This document shows positions 1-8,767 of a stretch of DNA of 25,336 nt, piece after piece. Numbering within the stretch: the stretch's first letter is position 1; the number at the start of each line of letters is the position of its first letter. The stretch is from positions 1 to 25,336 of the forward strand of contig DASTCC010000299.1 of the NCBI GenBank assembly GCA_035711465.1, given 5' to 3'. The stretch comes from DASTCC01 sp035711465 (GTDB taxonomy: Bacteria; Acidobacteriota; Vicinamibacteria; Vicinamibacterales; SCN-69-37). Position numbers and translations under genes: made by a program. The notes beneath the pieces were generated by a model that was not told the DNA's origin, did no database searches, and saw only the letters and a program-made list of their open reading frames with translations.

Positions 1-3000
1 TGCTGCCGCGGTCGCGGTGCCCGCGGGCACGCGCGTGACGGCCGAGGGCGTGCCCGACGAGATTCCGTTCGAGACCACGAACGAGCTCGTCGCCATTCCC
101 GGGGCGCTCCAGGCGATGTACGCGGTCGATCCGGCCGAAGACCGGGTCTTCCGGCCCCCGCCGGACTTCCTCGAGCAACGGCCGCGGACTGCGAGCGCGC
201 TCGTCTACCAGGTGGCGTCGTTTGCGAGCGCCGGCTCGGATCGGCTGCAGCTCGATCACGTCACCGACCTCAAGCCCGGATCGTTTCTGCGCATCGACTG
301 CCGCGAGAAGGCCGTGGTTCGCAAAGTCGACGACGGCAACATCGTGACGCTCGAACATGCGCTCGAAGCCGATCGCGAGCCGGGCGCCGTCGTCGTGCCG
401 ATTCAGGATTTCGAGGTCTTCAACGGCATCGACGTTCAGGAGCACGTGCTCTACCTCGGGCACAGCCGCATCCTGACCGTGAAATCGGAGCTGCTCATCC
501 GCCTGGCGGTGGACGTGCTGCCCCGATCGTCGCCGGCGCTGGACCTGGCCTGGGAGTTCTGGACGAAGGACGACACCGCCGTGCCGCCGCAGGACGAACG
601 GTGGGCACCACTCACGGTGGTGTCCGATGGCACGAATGGCTTCAGCCGGAGCGGGGCGATCGTTCTCGGCAAGCCGAAGGACCGCGAGATCAAGCCGCGC
701 AAGATCGATCAGCGTGAGAGCCGCTGGATTCGCGCGAGGCTCAGGAGCCCGCTGACCGGCGCCGGCCCGCTCCCGGAGATCGACGCGGTCGCGATTGGCG
801 TCGAGAGTCCGTCGATCGACGGCGAACCGGTCGGCATTCCCGCCGATCAGGGCTTCTACAACGCGACGCCGCTCGACGTGCAGGTCGCGCCGGCCATCGG
901 CTTCTTTCCGTTCGGCGCCGAGCCGCGGCAGTTCGATCAGTTCTACGTCGCCAGCAAGGAGGCGTTCTCGAAGCCCGGCGCGGACGTCACGTTGAGGTTC
1001 GAGCTCGACATCCAGACGTTGGCTTCGCCGTCTGCGGTGCTCGTCGCCGGGACGCCGCCGCGCGTCGTCGCCTACGCCGTCGGACAGCGCCGGCGGCTGT
1101 ACGAGCTCGACACCGCCAACGGCGCATGGACGATCCTTGGTGATCCGTCGCAGCAGCCAATCAGCGGCGGCTCGCAGCCGTCGCGCTACCTGCCGACCGC
1201 CGATGCCGTGCCCGCAGCGGTGGTCAACGAGACCGGATCGCGCACGCAGATCTTCGTCAACACCGAAGACACCTTCGATCGAGAGACGCCGAACCGGCTC
1301 TGGGTCCTGGTGCGGCCGGCGAACGCCGCCCCGACATGGGTCGACCTCGACGCGCCGCCACCGCCGCCGTCGGGCCAGAAGCAGATCAAGTTCGATCCGG
1401 CGGCGATCAGGCTCACCGACGGCACCGGTTTCGCTCGCGTGTTCGTCATCGCCGGCGATGGGCAGCTGTACTCGAAGGTCGTCCCCGATGCCGGCGTCGG
1501 TCCTGCGGCATGGGTGCCGCACGGCGCGCCGCCAGACGCGAACGTGGAGTCCAGTCCCTTCGCCGTCTTCGAGCCGACGACGCAGAAGACGCTCGTCTAC
1601 GTGCGCGCGAGCATCGGCGACGAACAGTTCGTCTACGAGTGTCGCCTCGACGCCGTCCAGCCCTGGGTGCAGCTGACCGGCGACGTCCAGCCGTTGTCAC
1701 GTCCGTTCGCACGGCCGTTCACGCTGTCGGGCAATGCGCACGCCAAAGTGTTCGTCACCGGCACTCGCGCATCGGATCCGCGCGTGCGTCTGCACGAATG
1801 CGATACGAGCAGCCAGACCGCCGGCATCTTCGACTGGGTCGATCTCGGGCAGCCGGATCCGGCGATCGAAGTCGCCGGCGATCCGTCCGGCTACATCGAC
1901 GAGCCGCAGAATCCGGTCAACAGCGAAGGCAAGCACGTCTTCGTCCGCGGCGCGAACCATCGGCTCTATGAGCGCCTCGACAACGACGGGGCCACGGCGG
2001 TCTGGAGTCCGCTCTCGCGCCCGGGCGATCCGGATCTTCGCGACGCACCTGCCGTCGCGGCCGCGCCGGCCGGGTCCGACGGCCGCGCGCGCGTCGACGT
2101 GCTCGTGGCGAGCACGAGAAACTCGCTGGTCAGCTGGGTCTTCGAATCGTGCCGGGGCGCGGTGCAGCCGAACGTGCAAGGGCGGGCAGCGCTCCTCTCG
2201 CTCGACACCGCGAACGGCGATCACGCGAACAAGACGCTCACGGTGTTCGACAGCAGCGACACACAGATCGCGCAGCGGACCATTGCCGCGTACGACGAGC
2301 CCGCCCGAATCGCCAGGCTCGACTCGCCGCTGCTGCCGGCGATCGACACGACGAACTCATGCGAAGTGGATGGCGACTCGAAGCGTCCCGCCCGGGCGGA
2401 CGCCGGGAAGGTGCTGGCCTTTCACGACGCCCCGAGCGACGGCGTCTCCGCGGCGGTCGTCGATTTCCGGCTGAGCGGCGTGGTGAAGACCGCCGTGCTC
2501 TACAGCCGCCGCACCGGCCTGCTCGAGGTCGGCAACCTCGCCGACGCCACCACGAATACGCCGTTCGCGCTGCAGACGATGCTCGCGCGCGCAACGGCGG
2601 AGAACAGGCCGCCCGAAGAAACGGACGTCGTGCCGGAGCTGTCGTGGGAGTACTGGAACGGCCGCGGCTGGCTGTCGATGCCCCGGACGGCCGATGCCAC
2701 TCGGAGCCTGCTCGCGAGTGGAGACGTCACCTTCAGGGCGATGCCGACCGTCGAAGCGACAGAGGTCGCCGGTCAATCGAACTTCTGGATTCGCGTGCGG
2801 CTCGTCGGCGGAGACTACGGCCGCGAGATCTTCCGCATCGTGCAGGACAGCAACGGCAACGACGTCGTCGTCTCCGACAAGAGCAGCCTGCGCCCGCCGA
2901 AGGTTGCCGCGCTGTCGATCTCGTACCGGGCCGCGCCGGTCCCGCTCGAGGCCTGTCAGACCTTCAACAACCTCACCTATCTCGATCAGACGGCGGCCGC

Positions 3001-4579
3001 GCAGCTCGATGGCGCGCATTTCCCGCCGTTCGAGCCGATCGCCGAGCGCAGCCGCTCCGTCTTTCTCGGCTTCGAGCGGCCGTTCAGGACCGGCCCGGTG
3101 CGGATCCTTCTCGACGCCGCCGAGCGCGACGTGGACCGGCGCGCGCTGCCGGCGTTCCGCTGGGCGTTCCGCAAAGATCACGAATGGCGCGATCTGCAGG
3201 CCGACGACGAGAGTCAGGCGTTGACGCGGCAGGGACTGCTGACGCTGTCGGCGCCCGACGAGCTGACGAGCGAGACGCTGTTCGGCCAGCACCTCTATTG
3301 GATCCGCGGATCGCTCAGGATCGATCGCGGCGACTCGCATCTCCGCTATCCGAATCCGCTGCTGCGCGGCGTCTTCCCGAACACGGTGTGGGTCACCCAG
3401 GGTGAGACCGTGACCGACGAGATCGTCGGCTCGAGCGACGGCGAGCCCGATCAGCGGCTCCCGCTCCAGCATCCGAACGTCCTGCGCGAGCTCAATCGCG
3501 ACGAGCTTCGCGAGGAAGACATCAGGGTGCGCGAGGCGATCTCGGTCGAGGAGCGGGAAGAGCTCGTGCGGCGGTTCGGCAGCGACGCCGTGATCGATCG
3601 CGAGGACATCGGCGGCGCCTGGGTCCGGTGGCAGGAAGTGCGCGCGTTCTTCGACGCGGGCGCGACGGATCGCGTCTACACCGTCGATCGCGCCGCGGGC
3701 ATCGTCCGTTTCGGCGACGGCCGCCACGGCGCGATACCGCCGGCCGACGTCGACAACATCCGCGCGTTTCGCTACCGGTTTGGCGGCGGGGCGGACGGCA
3801 ACGTCGCCGCCGGCGAGATCAAGACGCTCGCGACCGCGATCCAGGGCATCGAATCGGTCTTCAATCCGACGCCAGCCGGCGGCGGATCGGATACGGCGAC
3901 GACCGACGCCATGCTGCAGGCCGGCCCGCAGCAGCTGAGCCACCGCGATCGCGCGGTGTCGCCCGAAGACTTCGAGGAGCTCGCCCGCGAGGCGACGCGT
4001 CAGGTCGCGAAGGCGAAGTGTCTGGCAGCCACCAATCTCGTTCGCGCGACGAGCCAGGCCGACCCGTGCCATCCGGCACAGCGTCACCAGGCGCAGGACG
4101 CGCGAGGTTGGGTGAGCCTCATCATCGTGCCGAAGTCGACCGATCCGCTGCCGTGTCCGTCGCTCGAGTTACGGCGTACGGTGCTCGACTACCTGCGCGA
4201 GCGCGCGCCCAGTCTCGTGGTCGCCGGCGATCGACTCGTCGTCCGTCCCCCGGACTACGTCGTCGTCTCGGTCCGCGCGACGCTGATGGTCGCTTCGCTC
4301 CAAGTCGCGTCGGCAGTCGAGAGAGCGGCCGACGACGGACTGCGGACGCTGCTGCATCCGCTGACCGGCGGCCCCGAGGGTGAGGGTTGGGAATTCGGGC
4401 GGCCGGTCGCGGCCTCGGACGTCTTCGCCGCGCTCGAGCGCATTGCCGATCTCGACCACGTCGAGGACCTGCAGTTCGTCGTCGGCGATCGCGTGCACGA
4501 GGGCGGCGTCGAGATCGAGCCCAACCAGTTGATCGCCGGCGGCAGGCACGTGCTCACCACCAGGAGGATCGGGAGCTAG
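1..4579 (+). CDS. Putative baseplate assembly protein (baseplate J-like), 5' end outside window, with beta-propeller insert
   Basis: Structural wedge protein of a contractile injection particle. The frame is open to base 2. The first in-frame start codon is GTG at 17, but the sequence there (PAGTRVTAEG, then FETTNELV) aligns with about residue 105 of the next gene (RAGTQLTPVG, then FETDEDV). About 100 N-terminal residues, including the wedge motif DPGITxxELFAWLTE, therefore probably lie upstream. Counting from base 17, the baseplate-J signature is at about residues 1232-1268 (FGDGRHGAIPP, then GGGADGNVAAGE), followed by HRDRAVSPEDFEELA near 1309. Residues about 345-715 hold repeated blade-like units (VFVIAGDGQLYSKV, VFVRGANHRLYERL) resembling DUF346 or PLL-type lectin propellers. 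A WExW...SG...WIRxRL module occurs three times (about 178-245, 873-932, 1047-1100). The stop lies 2 nt before the next gene. Assignment to the J family is solid; the propeller is a motif-level call. Confidence 0.9.
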   Translation, partial: AAAVAVPAGTRVTAEGVPDEIPFETTNELVAIPGALQAMYAVDPAEDRVFRPPPDFLEQRPRTASALVYQVASFASAGSDRLQLDHVTDLKPGSFLRIDCREKAVVRKVDDGNIVTLEHALEADREPGAVVVPIQDFEVFNGIDVQEHVLYLGHSRILTVKSELLIRLAVDVLPRSSPALDLAWEFWTKDDTAVPPQDERWAPLTVVSDGTNGFSRSGAIVLGKPKDREIKPRKIDQRESRWIRARLRSPLTGAGPLPEIDAVAIGVESPSIDGEPVGIPADQGFYNATPLDVQVAPAIGFFPFGAEPRQFDQFYVASKEAFSKPGADVTLRFELDIQTLASPSAVLVAGTPPRVVAYAVGQRRRLYELDTANGAWTILGDPSQQPISGGSQPSRYLPTADAVPAAVVNETGSRTQIFVNTEDTFDRETPNRLWVLVRPANAAPTWVDLDAPPPPPSGQKQIKFDPAAIRLTDGTGFARVFVIAGDGQLYSKVVPDAGVGPAAWVPHGAPPDANVESSPFAVFEPTTQKTLVYVRASIGDEQFVYECRLDAVQPWVQLTGDVQPLSRPFARPFTLSGNAHAKVFVTGTRASDPRVRLHECDTSSQTAGIFDWVDLGQPDPAIEVAGDPSGYIDEPQNPVNSEGKHVFVRGANHRLYERLDNDGATAVWSPLSRPGDPDLRDAPAVAAAPAGSDGRARVDVLVASTRNSLVSWVFESCRGAVQPNVQGRAALLSLDTANGDHANKTLTVFDSSDTQIAQRTIAAYDEPARIARLDSPLLPAIDTTNSCEVDGDSKRPARADAGKVLAFHDAPSDGVSAAVVDFRLSGVVKTAVLYSRRTGLLEVGNLADATTNTPFALQTMLARATAENRPPEETDVVPELSWEYWNGRGWLSMPRTADATRSLLASGDVTFRAMPTVEATEVAGQSNFWIRVRLVGGDYGREIFRIVQDSNGNDVVVSDKSSLRPPKVAALSISYRAAPVPLEACQTFNNLTYLDQTAAAQLDGAHFPPFEPIAERSRSVFLGFERPFRTGPVRILLDAAERDVDRRALPAFRWAFRKDHEWRDLQADDESQALTRQGLLTLSAPDELTSETLFGQHLYWIRGSLRIDRGDSHLRYPNPLLRGVFPNTVWVTQGETVTDEIVGSSDGEPDQRLPLQHPNVLRELNRDELREEDIRVREAISVEEREELVRRFGSDAVIDREDIGGAWVRWQEVRAFFDAGATDRVYTVDRAAGIVRFGDGRHGAIPPADVDNIRAFRYRFGGGADGNVAAGEIKTLATAIQGIESVFNPTPAGGGSDTATTDAMLQAGPQQLSHRDRAVSPEDFEELAREATRQVAKAKCLAATNLVRATSQADPCHPAQRHQAQDARGWVSLIIVPKSTDPLPCPSLELRRTVLDYLRERAPSLVVAGDRLVVRPPDYVVVSVRATLMVASLQVASAVERAADDGLRTLLHPLTGGPEGEGWEFGRPVAASDVFAALERIADLDHVEDLQFVVGDRVHEGGVEIEPNQLIAGGRHVLTTRRIGS

Positions 4580-4581
4580 CC

Positions 4582-6588
4582 ATGCCGCTGGAGATTCCGA
4601 ACCTCGACGATCGCCGGTGGGAGGACCTCGTCACCGAGGCACGGTCGCTGATTCCGCGAACGGCGCCGGCCTGGACGGATCACAACGTCCATGACCCGGG
4701 CATCACGATCGTCGAGCTGTTCGCGTGGCTCACCGAGATGCAGCTCTATCGGGTCAACCGCGTCAGCGAACGGCACCGCGAGGTGTTCGCGCGCCTCGCG
4801 GGCGTTGCCCGGCGTCATCGCATTCCCGCGCGCGTCGCCATTCGCGTCGAAGGAGCGCTCCGCGTCGGCCGGACGCTCCGTGCCGGCACTCAGCTGACGC
4901 CGGTCGGCGCCGACGAACTCGTCTTCGAAACCGACGAGGACGTGCCGCTCACCGCGAGCTGCCTGATCCGCGTGGTCGTCGACGACGGCGCGGCGGTCGC
5001 CGACCAGACCGACGCCAACGACCGCGAGGGCACAGCGTTCCTCGCGTTCGGCGAGAACGCGCCCGTCGGCGCCTCGCTCCAACTCGGGTTCGACGCGTTT
5101 CATGCCGGCGAGCGCGAGCTGCGGTTGATGTTCGAGCTGTTCGACGCCGACCTGCGTGAAGGCTGCGGAGGCGCCGGTGCGGCCGCCGAGCCGATTCAGT
5201 CGACGGGGCCCGCTCCCGTGGAAGCGCCCGTCAGGCTCGCCTGGGAGTCGCGCGGCGTGGGTGGCTGGTCGCCGCTGGAGGTGAGACAGGACACGACGTA
5301 CGGACTCGCGACGAGCGGCATGGTCACGCTGTCGACGCCGACTGGCGCAGCCAGACATCACGATCTGATGTGGATCCGCGCGCGGGTCGCGAGCGGCGCG
5401 TACGACATCGAACCGCGGATCGCGAACGTTGCGGTGAATGTCCTCCGTTGCTCGCAGCAGGAGACGGTCAGCGACGAGCGTCTCGACGATCCGGGATCGG
5501 CGCAGGCCGGGCGCCCCAATCAGCGCTACACGCTTGCCCGCCAGGCGCTGCTCGTGCCGCCGGACGCGGAGGGGTCGAACGACGCGCCGTTTCCGGATGA
5601 GCCGGTGATCGTGACCGTCGCCGGCGAGCGTTGGGAACGCGTCGACGCGTTCGATGCGTCCGCGCCGGCGAGCCGGCACTTCACGCTGGACGCCGACACC
5701 GGCTCGATCTGTTTCGGCAACGGCGTGAACGGCCGGATTCCGGCCAGGAGCGAGGAGATTCGCGCGGAGTCGTATCGGACCTGTGCCGGCGCCGCGGGCA
5801 ATGTCGCCGCCAACCAGCGCTGGCGATTCCGGCGCGAGGATCTCGGCGCCGTCCTGCGCAACAGCGCAGCTGCCGTCGGAGGCGCCGATCCTGAAACGCT
5901 CGCCGAGCTCGAGCTGCGTGGTCAGGCGGCGCTGCGCCGGCCGGATCGCGCGGTGACGTCGGCGGACATCGAGCGAATCGCGCTGGCCACGCCGCACGTG
6001 CACGTCGCCCGCGCCAAGGCGATCGCCCACTGCCCGCATCCAGAGTCGATCACGGTGGTCGTGCTGCCGAAGGTCCGGCCGCGACGGGCGCGGCTGTCGA
6101 CTCATGTGTCCGCCGCGTTCCGGCGCGCCGTCGAGCGGCATCTCGAGCGGTATCGGCTGCTCTGCGACGAGCTGCACGTGGCCGCGCCGGTGTTCGTGGA
6201 CGTCGCGGTCAGCGCGCGGCTGCGTCTCGTCAAGGGCGCCGGACCCGCGATGGTGATCGCCCGCGCGGGCGAGGCGCTCGATCGATTCCTCCGGGGCGAC
6301 CTCGATCTGACGCAGCCGTCGGCCGCGGCGGAGTCCGCCGCCGCGGCGCCCACACCGTGCCCGACGCGCTGGCCGTTCGGGCGCGCGGTGATGCTCTCGG
6401 AGATTTACGCGGTGCTCGAAGGCGTCAGGGGCGTGGACACCGCGTGGGCGGTCGAGCTCGACGGACGACGAGACGGAGCGATCGTGTCGCGCGACGCGGC
6501 CCGCGGCATTCCGCTGCCGCCGACCGGTCTCGTCGTGCCGGGCGCACATCAGATCGTCGTCGACGATCGCCGCGGAGAACGCGCGTGA
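4582..6588 (+). CDS. Baseplate J-like protein (putative baseplate assembly protein), 668 aa
   Basis: Second baseplate wedge component of the contractile particle. The N-terminus carries the family hallmark: IPRTAPAWTDHNVHDPGITI then VELFAWLTEMQLYRVNRV (about residues 20-60). The C-terminal half has the J signature FGNGVNGRIPA followed by GAAGNVAAN (about 375-415) and RRPDRAVTSADIERIA. One copy of the WExxxxGGWSPL...SG...MWIRARV module seen in the preceding gene lies between. The ATG at 4582 was chosen because it follows the upstream stop by 2 nt, has GGGAG 6 nt upstream, and gives the conserved MPLEIPNLDDRRW opening. An open frame extends further 5' only as a shadow of the previous gene. Its last codon overlaps the next start (GTGA), indicating translational coupling. 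It most likely pairs with the preceding protein in one baseplate. Confidence 0.93.
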   Translation: MPLEIPNLDDRRWEDLVTEARSLIPRTAPAWTDHNVHDPGITIVELFAWLTEMQLYRVNRVSERHREVFARLAGVARRHRIPARVAIRVEGALRVGRTLRAGTQLTPVGADELVFETDEDVPLTASCLIRVVVDDGAAVADQTDANDREGTAFLAFGENAPVGASLQLGFDAFHAGERELRLMFELFDADLREGCGGAGAAAEPIQSTGPAPVEAPVRLAWESRGVGGWSPLEVRQDTTYGLATSGMVTLSTPTGAARHHDLMWIRARVASGAYDIEPRIANVAVNVLRCSQQETVSDERLDDPGSAQAGRPNQRYTLARQALLVPPDAEGSNDAPFPDEPVIVTVAGERWERVDAFDASAPASRHFTLDADTGSICFGNGVNGRIPARSEEIRAESYRTCAGAAGNVAANQRWRFRREDLGAVLRNSAAAVGGADPETLAELELRGQAALRRPDRAVTSADIERIALATPHVHVARAKAIAHCPHPESITVVVLPKVRPRRARLSTHVSAAFRRAVERHLERYRLLCDELHVAAPVFVDVAVSARLRLVKGAGPAMVIARAGEALDRFLRGDLDLTQPSAAAESAAAAPTPCPTRWPFGRAVMLSEIYAVLEGVRGVDTAWAVELDGRRDGAIVSRDAARGIPLPPTGLVVPGAHQIVVDDRRGERA

Positions 6589-8765
6589 GCCAGGGCGATT
6601 TCCGTCAGTTCGTCTTTCGGACGCCCGAGCAGTGGCAGGGCGGCGTCGGGTTCCGCGTCCACCCGCTCGCGCGCGGCGGCTTCGAGCTGTTCTCGGCGCC
6701 GGCCTTCGACCGGTGGATCACCAGGGCGCCCGAAGCGCGCGGCCTGACGTCGTTCGTCGTCGACGAGTCCGGCCGCGTCCTCTGGCTGCATCGAGGGGAC
6801 GGCTGGCTCTATTGCCTCGATCCTGCCAACGGCCTGGTCGATCGCGTGATCCAGCTGGCGGAGCCTGCGAGCGCCGACGAGCGTGGCTTCGGACGGATGT
6901 TGCAGACCCGCGGGCGAATCTGGATTCACGATCGCGCCGGCGGCCGGTTGCTCGCCATGCGTGCCGATACGTTCCAGGTCATCGGCGAGATCGGCGTGCC
7001 GCACGCCGTCGACGTGACGCTCGCCGACGATCGGCTGTACGTCCTCGACGCCCACGGCGTCACGGCGTTCGAGGCCGAAAGCGGCCGGCGTCTCGGCGGC
7101 TTCGCGATTCCGGCGCCGTTCGTGCCGGTCGCCCTCGGCGCGCACCCGCGAAGCCGGTTCGTCTTCGTCATCGACGCCAGCGCGCGCGCGTTCCAGCGCT
7201 TCACGCTCGATGGCCGATGTCGTGCCGACGTCGGCCGCTTCGACGACGTAGCGCCGACGTTCAGGCCGCACCTGCTGGGCGTCGACGCCGAGGGACATCT
7301 CTTCGCGTCGGACGGCGGCGCGCGCGTGCATCAGTTCGCCGCCGACGGCGGCTACGTCGGAGACACCGGCGCGCTCGGACCGATCGCCGCGGTGTCGTCG
7401 CTCGCCGCGGGCGCGGATGGCGGCCTCTACGTCGCCGATCGCGACGGTTTGGCGCGATTCGGCCGCGAAGGCGGCGCCGCGGGCCGGGCGGGGGAGTTCT
7501 ACAGCGCCACGCTCGACAGCGGCAGCGAAAACGAGTTGTGGCACCGGGTGGATGTGCATGCCGACATCGACGCGGGCGGCGCCATCGACGTCTACTACGC
7601 GACCAGCGACGACCCGGCGCGCGCCGAGCGGGTGGCCGCGATTCTCGCGGAGACGACGGGCGCGGCAGATCGCGCGACGGCCATCGATCGGCTCATGACC
7701 GGCAGGCCCGGCGAGGGCTGGCGTGGTCCCTATCAGCTTCGCGCTGTCAACGGCGTCAACCGGCCGGCGGCGCGATCGTTTGCCGATCCGCCGACGCACA
7801 GCGTGCTCTTGAATCGGGCCACGGGCCGTTATCTGTGGCTGAAGATCGTGGTGTCGGCGCGCGGCCCCCGGGCGCGCGCGGCCGTGCGCGAGTTGCGCGT
7901 CCACCATCCGCGCCAATCCTGGCTTCGCTACCTGCCCGCGATCTATCAGGAGGACGAAGTCGGCCGCGAGCTCCTCGAGCGGTATCTCGCGATCTTCGAG
8001 ACGGTGCTCGACGGGATCGAGACGACCATCGGCCGGACCGCCGAGCTCATCGACCCTGGCCGCACGCCGCCGGAGCTGCTTGACTGGCTCGCGCAGTGGC
8101 TCGACCTGGCGGTCGAGGAGGACTGGCCTGAAGCCGTGAAGCGCCGGTTGATCGCGCGTGCCGCCGATCTCTACGCGCGGAAGGGCACGCCGGCAGGGCT
8201 CGCGGACTTCATCGAGATCGTCACCGGCACGCGGCCGCTGATCAGGGAATCGTTCGAACAGGCAGCTCCGTACGTCGTCGGCGCGACGGCTGGTCTCGGC
8301 GTCGGCGCTCGGATCTCGACGCCGCCGGCGGCCGAACGTCCCCGCCACGAGTTCACCCGCCTCGGCGACGGCGCATCGCTCGGCCGCACGCCGCTGCAGC
8401 GCGACTCGCGCGTGCCGATCGACGCGTTCGCGGCCGCGGCGCATCGCTTCACCGTCGTGCTGAGCCTCCCCGGCCGGCAGTACCGGCGTCTCGCGCGCGG
8501 ACTCGAGCGGGTGATCCGCGAGCAGACGCCGGCGCACGCGGCGTTCGACGTCCGGGCCGGCGACGGCGCCGGCCTTGGCGGCGCGGTCGTCGGCGTCAAC
8601 TGGCGCGTCGTCGATCCGCAGCCGCTGCAGCTCGGCGAGTCGCGGCTCGGGCGCTCGATCTGTCGCAGGCAGTTCTCGTATGGGCCGGAGCTTGGCGCCG
8701 ACGCCACGCTGCGGGAGAGGTCGGAGGGCGGATGCGATCGCGCCGCGATCTGCGCCGGAGAATGA
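6585..8765 (+). CDS. Phage tail protein I-like protein with N-terminal NHL-like beta-propeller, 726 aa
   Basis: Baseplate or tail-tip component. Residues about 450-560 match the phage tail protein domain found in contractile systems (tail protein I, TIGR02242 type): LPAIYQEDEVGRELLERYL, then LLDWLAQWLDLAVEEDWPE, then RARKGTP-like LYARKGTPAGLADFIEIVTG. The C-terminal end has RVIREQTPAHAAFDVR, the usual end of this family. Residues about 55-300 are five or so blade-like strands (LYVLDAHGVTAFEAESGRRL, LFASDGGARVHQFAADG, LYVADRDGLARFGREGG), typical of an NHL or PQQ-like propeller. The GTG at 6585 overlaps the preceding stop and has GGAG 7 nt upstream, giving the start VSQGDFRQF. The propeller could be exposed on the baseplate rim. 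That role is inferred; the tail-I domain is well supported. Confidence 0.9.
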   Translation: MSQGDFRQFVFRTPEQWQGGVGFRVHPLARGGFELFSAPAFDRWITRAPEARGLTSFVVDESGRVLWLHRGDGWLYCLDPANGLVDRVIQLAEPASADERGFGRMLQTRGRIWIHDRAGGRLLAMRADTFQVIGEIGVPHAVDVTLADDRLYVLDAHGVTAFEAESGRRLGGFAIPAPFVPVALGAHPRSRFVFVIDASARAFQRFTLDGRCRADVGRFDDVAPTFRPHLLGVDAEGHLFASDGGARVHQFAADGGYVGDTGALGPIAAVSSLAAGADGGLYVADRDGLARFGREGGAAGRAGEFYSATLDSGSENELWHRVDVHADIDAGGAIDVYYATSDDPARAERVAAILAETTGAADRATAIDRLMTGRPGEGWRGPYQLRAVNGVNRPAARSFADPPTHSVLLNRATGRYLWLKIVVSARGPRARAAVRELRVHHPRQSWLRYLPAIYQEDEVGRELLERYLAIFETVLDGIETTIGRTAELIDPGRTPPELLDWLAQWLDLAVEEDWPEAVKRRLIARAADLYARKGTPAGLADFIEIVTGTRPLIRESFEQAAPYVVGATAGLGVGARISTPPAAERPRHEFTRLGDGASLGRTPLQRDSRVPIDAFAAAAHRFTVVLSLPGRQYRRLARGLERVIREQTPAHAAFDVRAGDGAGLGGAVVGVNWRVVDPQPLQLGESRLGRSICRRQFSYGPELGADATLRERSEGGCDRAAICAGE

Positions 8766-8767
8766 CG

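Noticed and set aside
2357..4087. Long minus-strand open frame opposite the first baseplate gene (others at 4576-6549, 6549-8777, 10862-12883, 22195-23445)
   Set aside because: These are antisense shadows caused by high GC and few stop codons. Their translations are Arg/Ala/Asp-rich with no recognisable motif, while the + strand carries clear family signatures.
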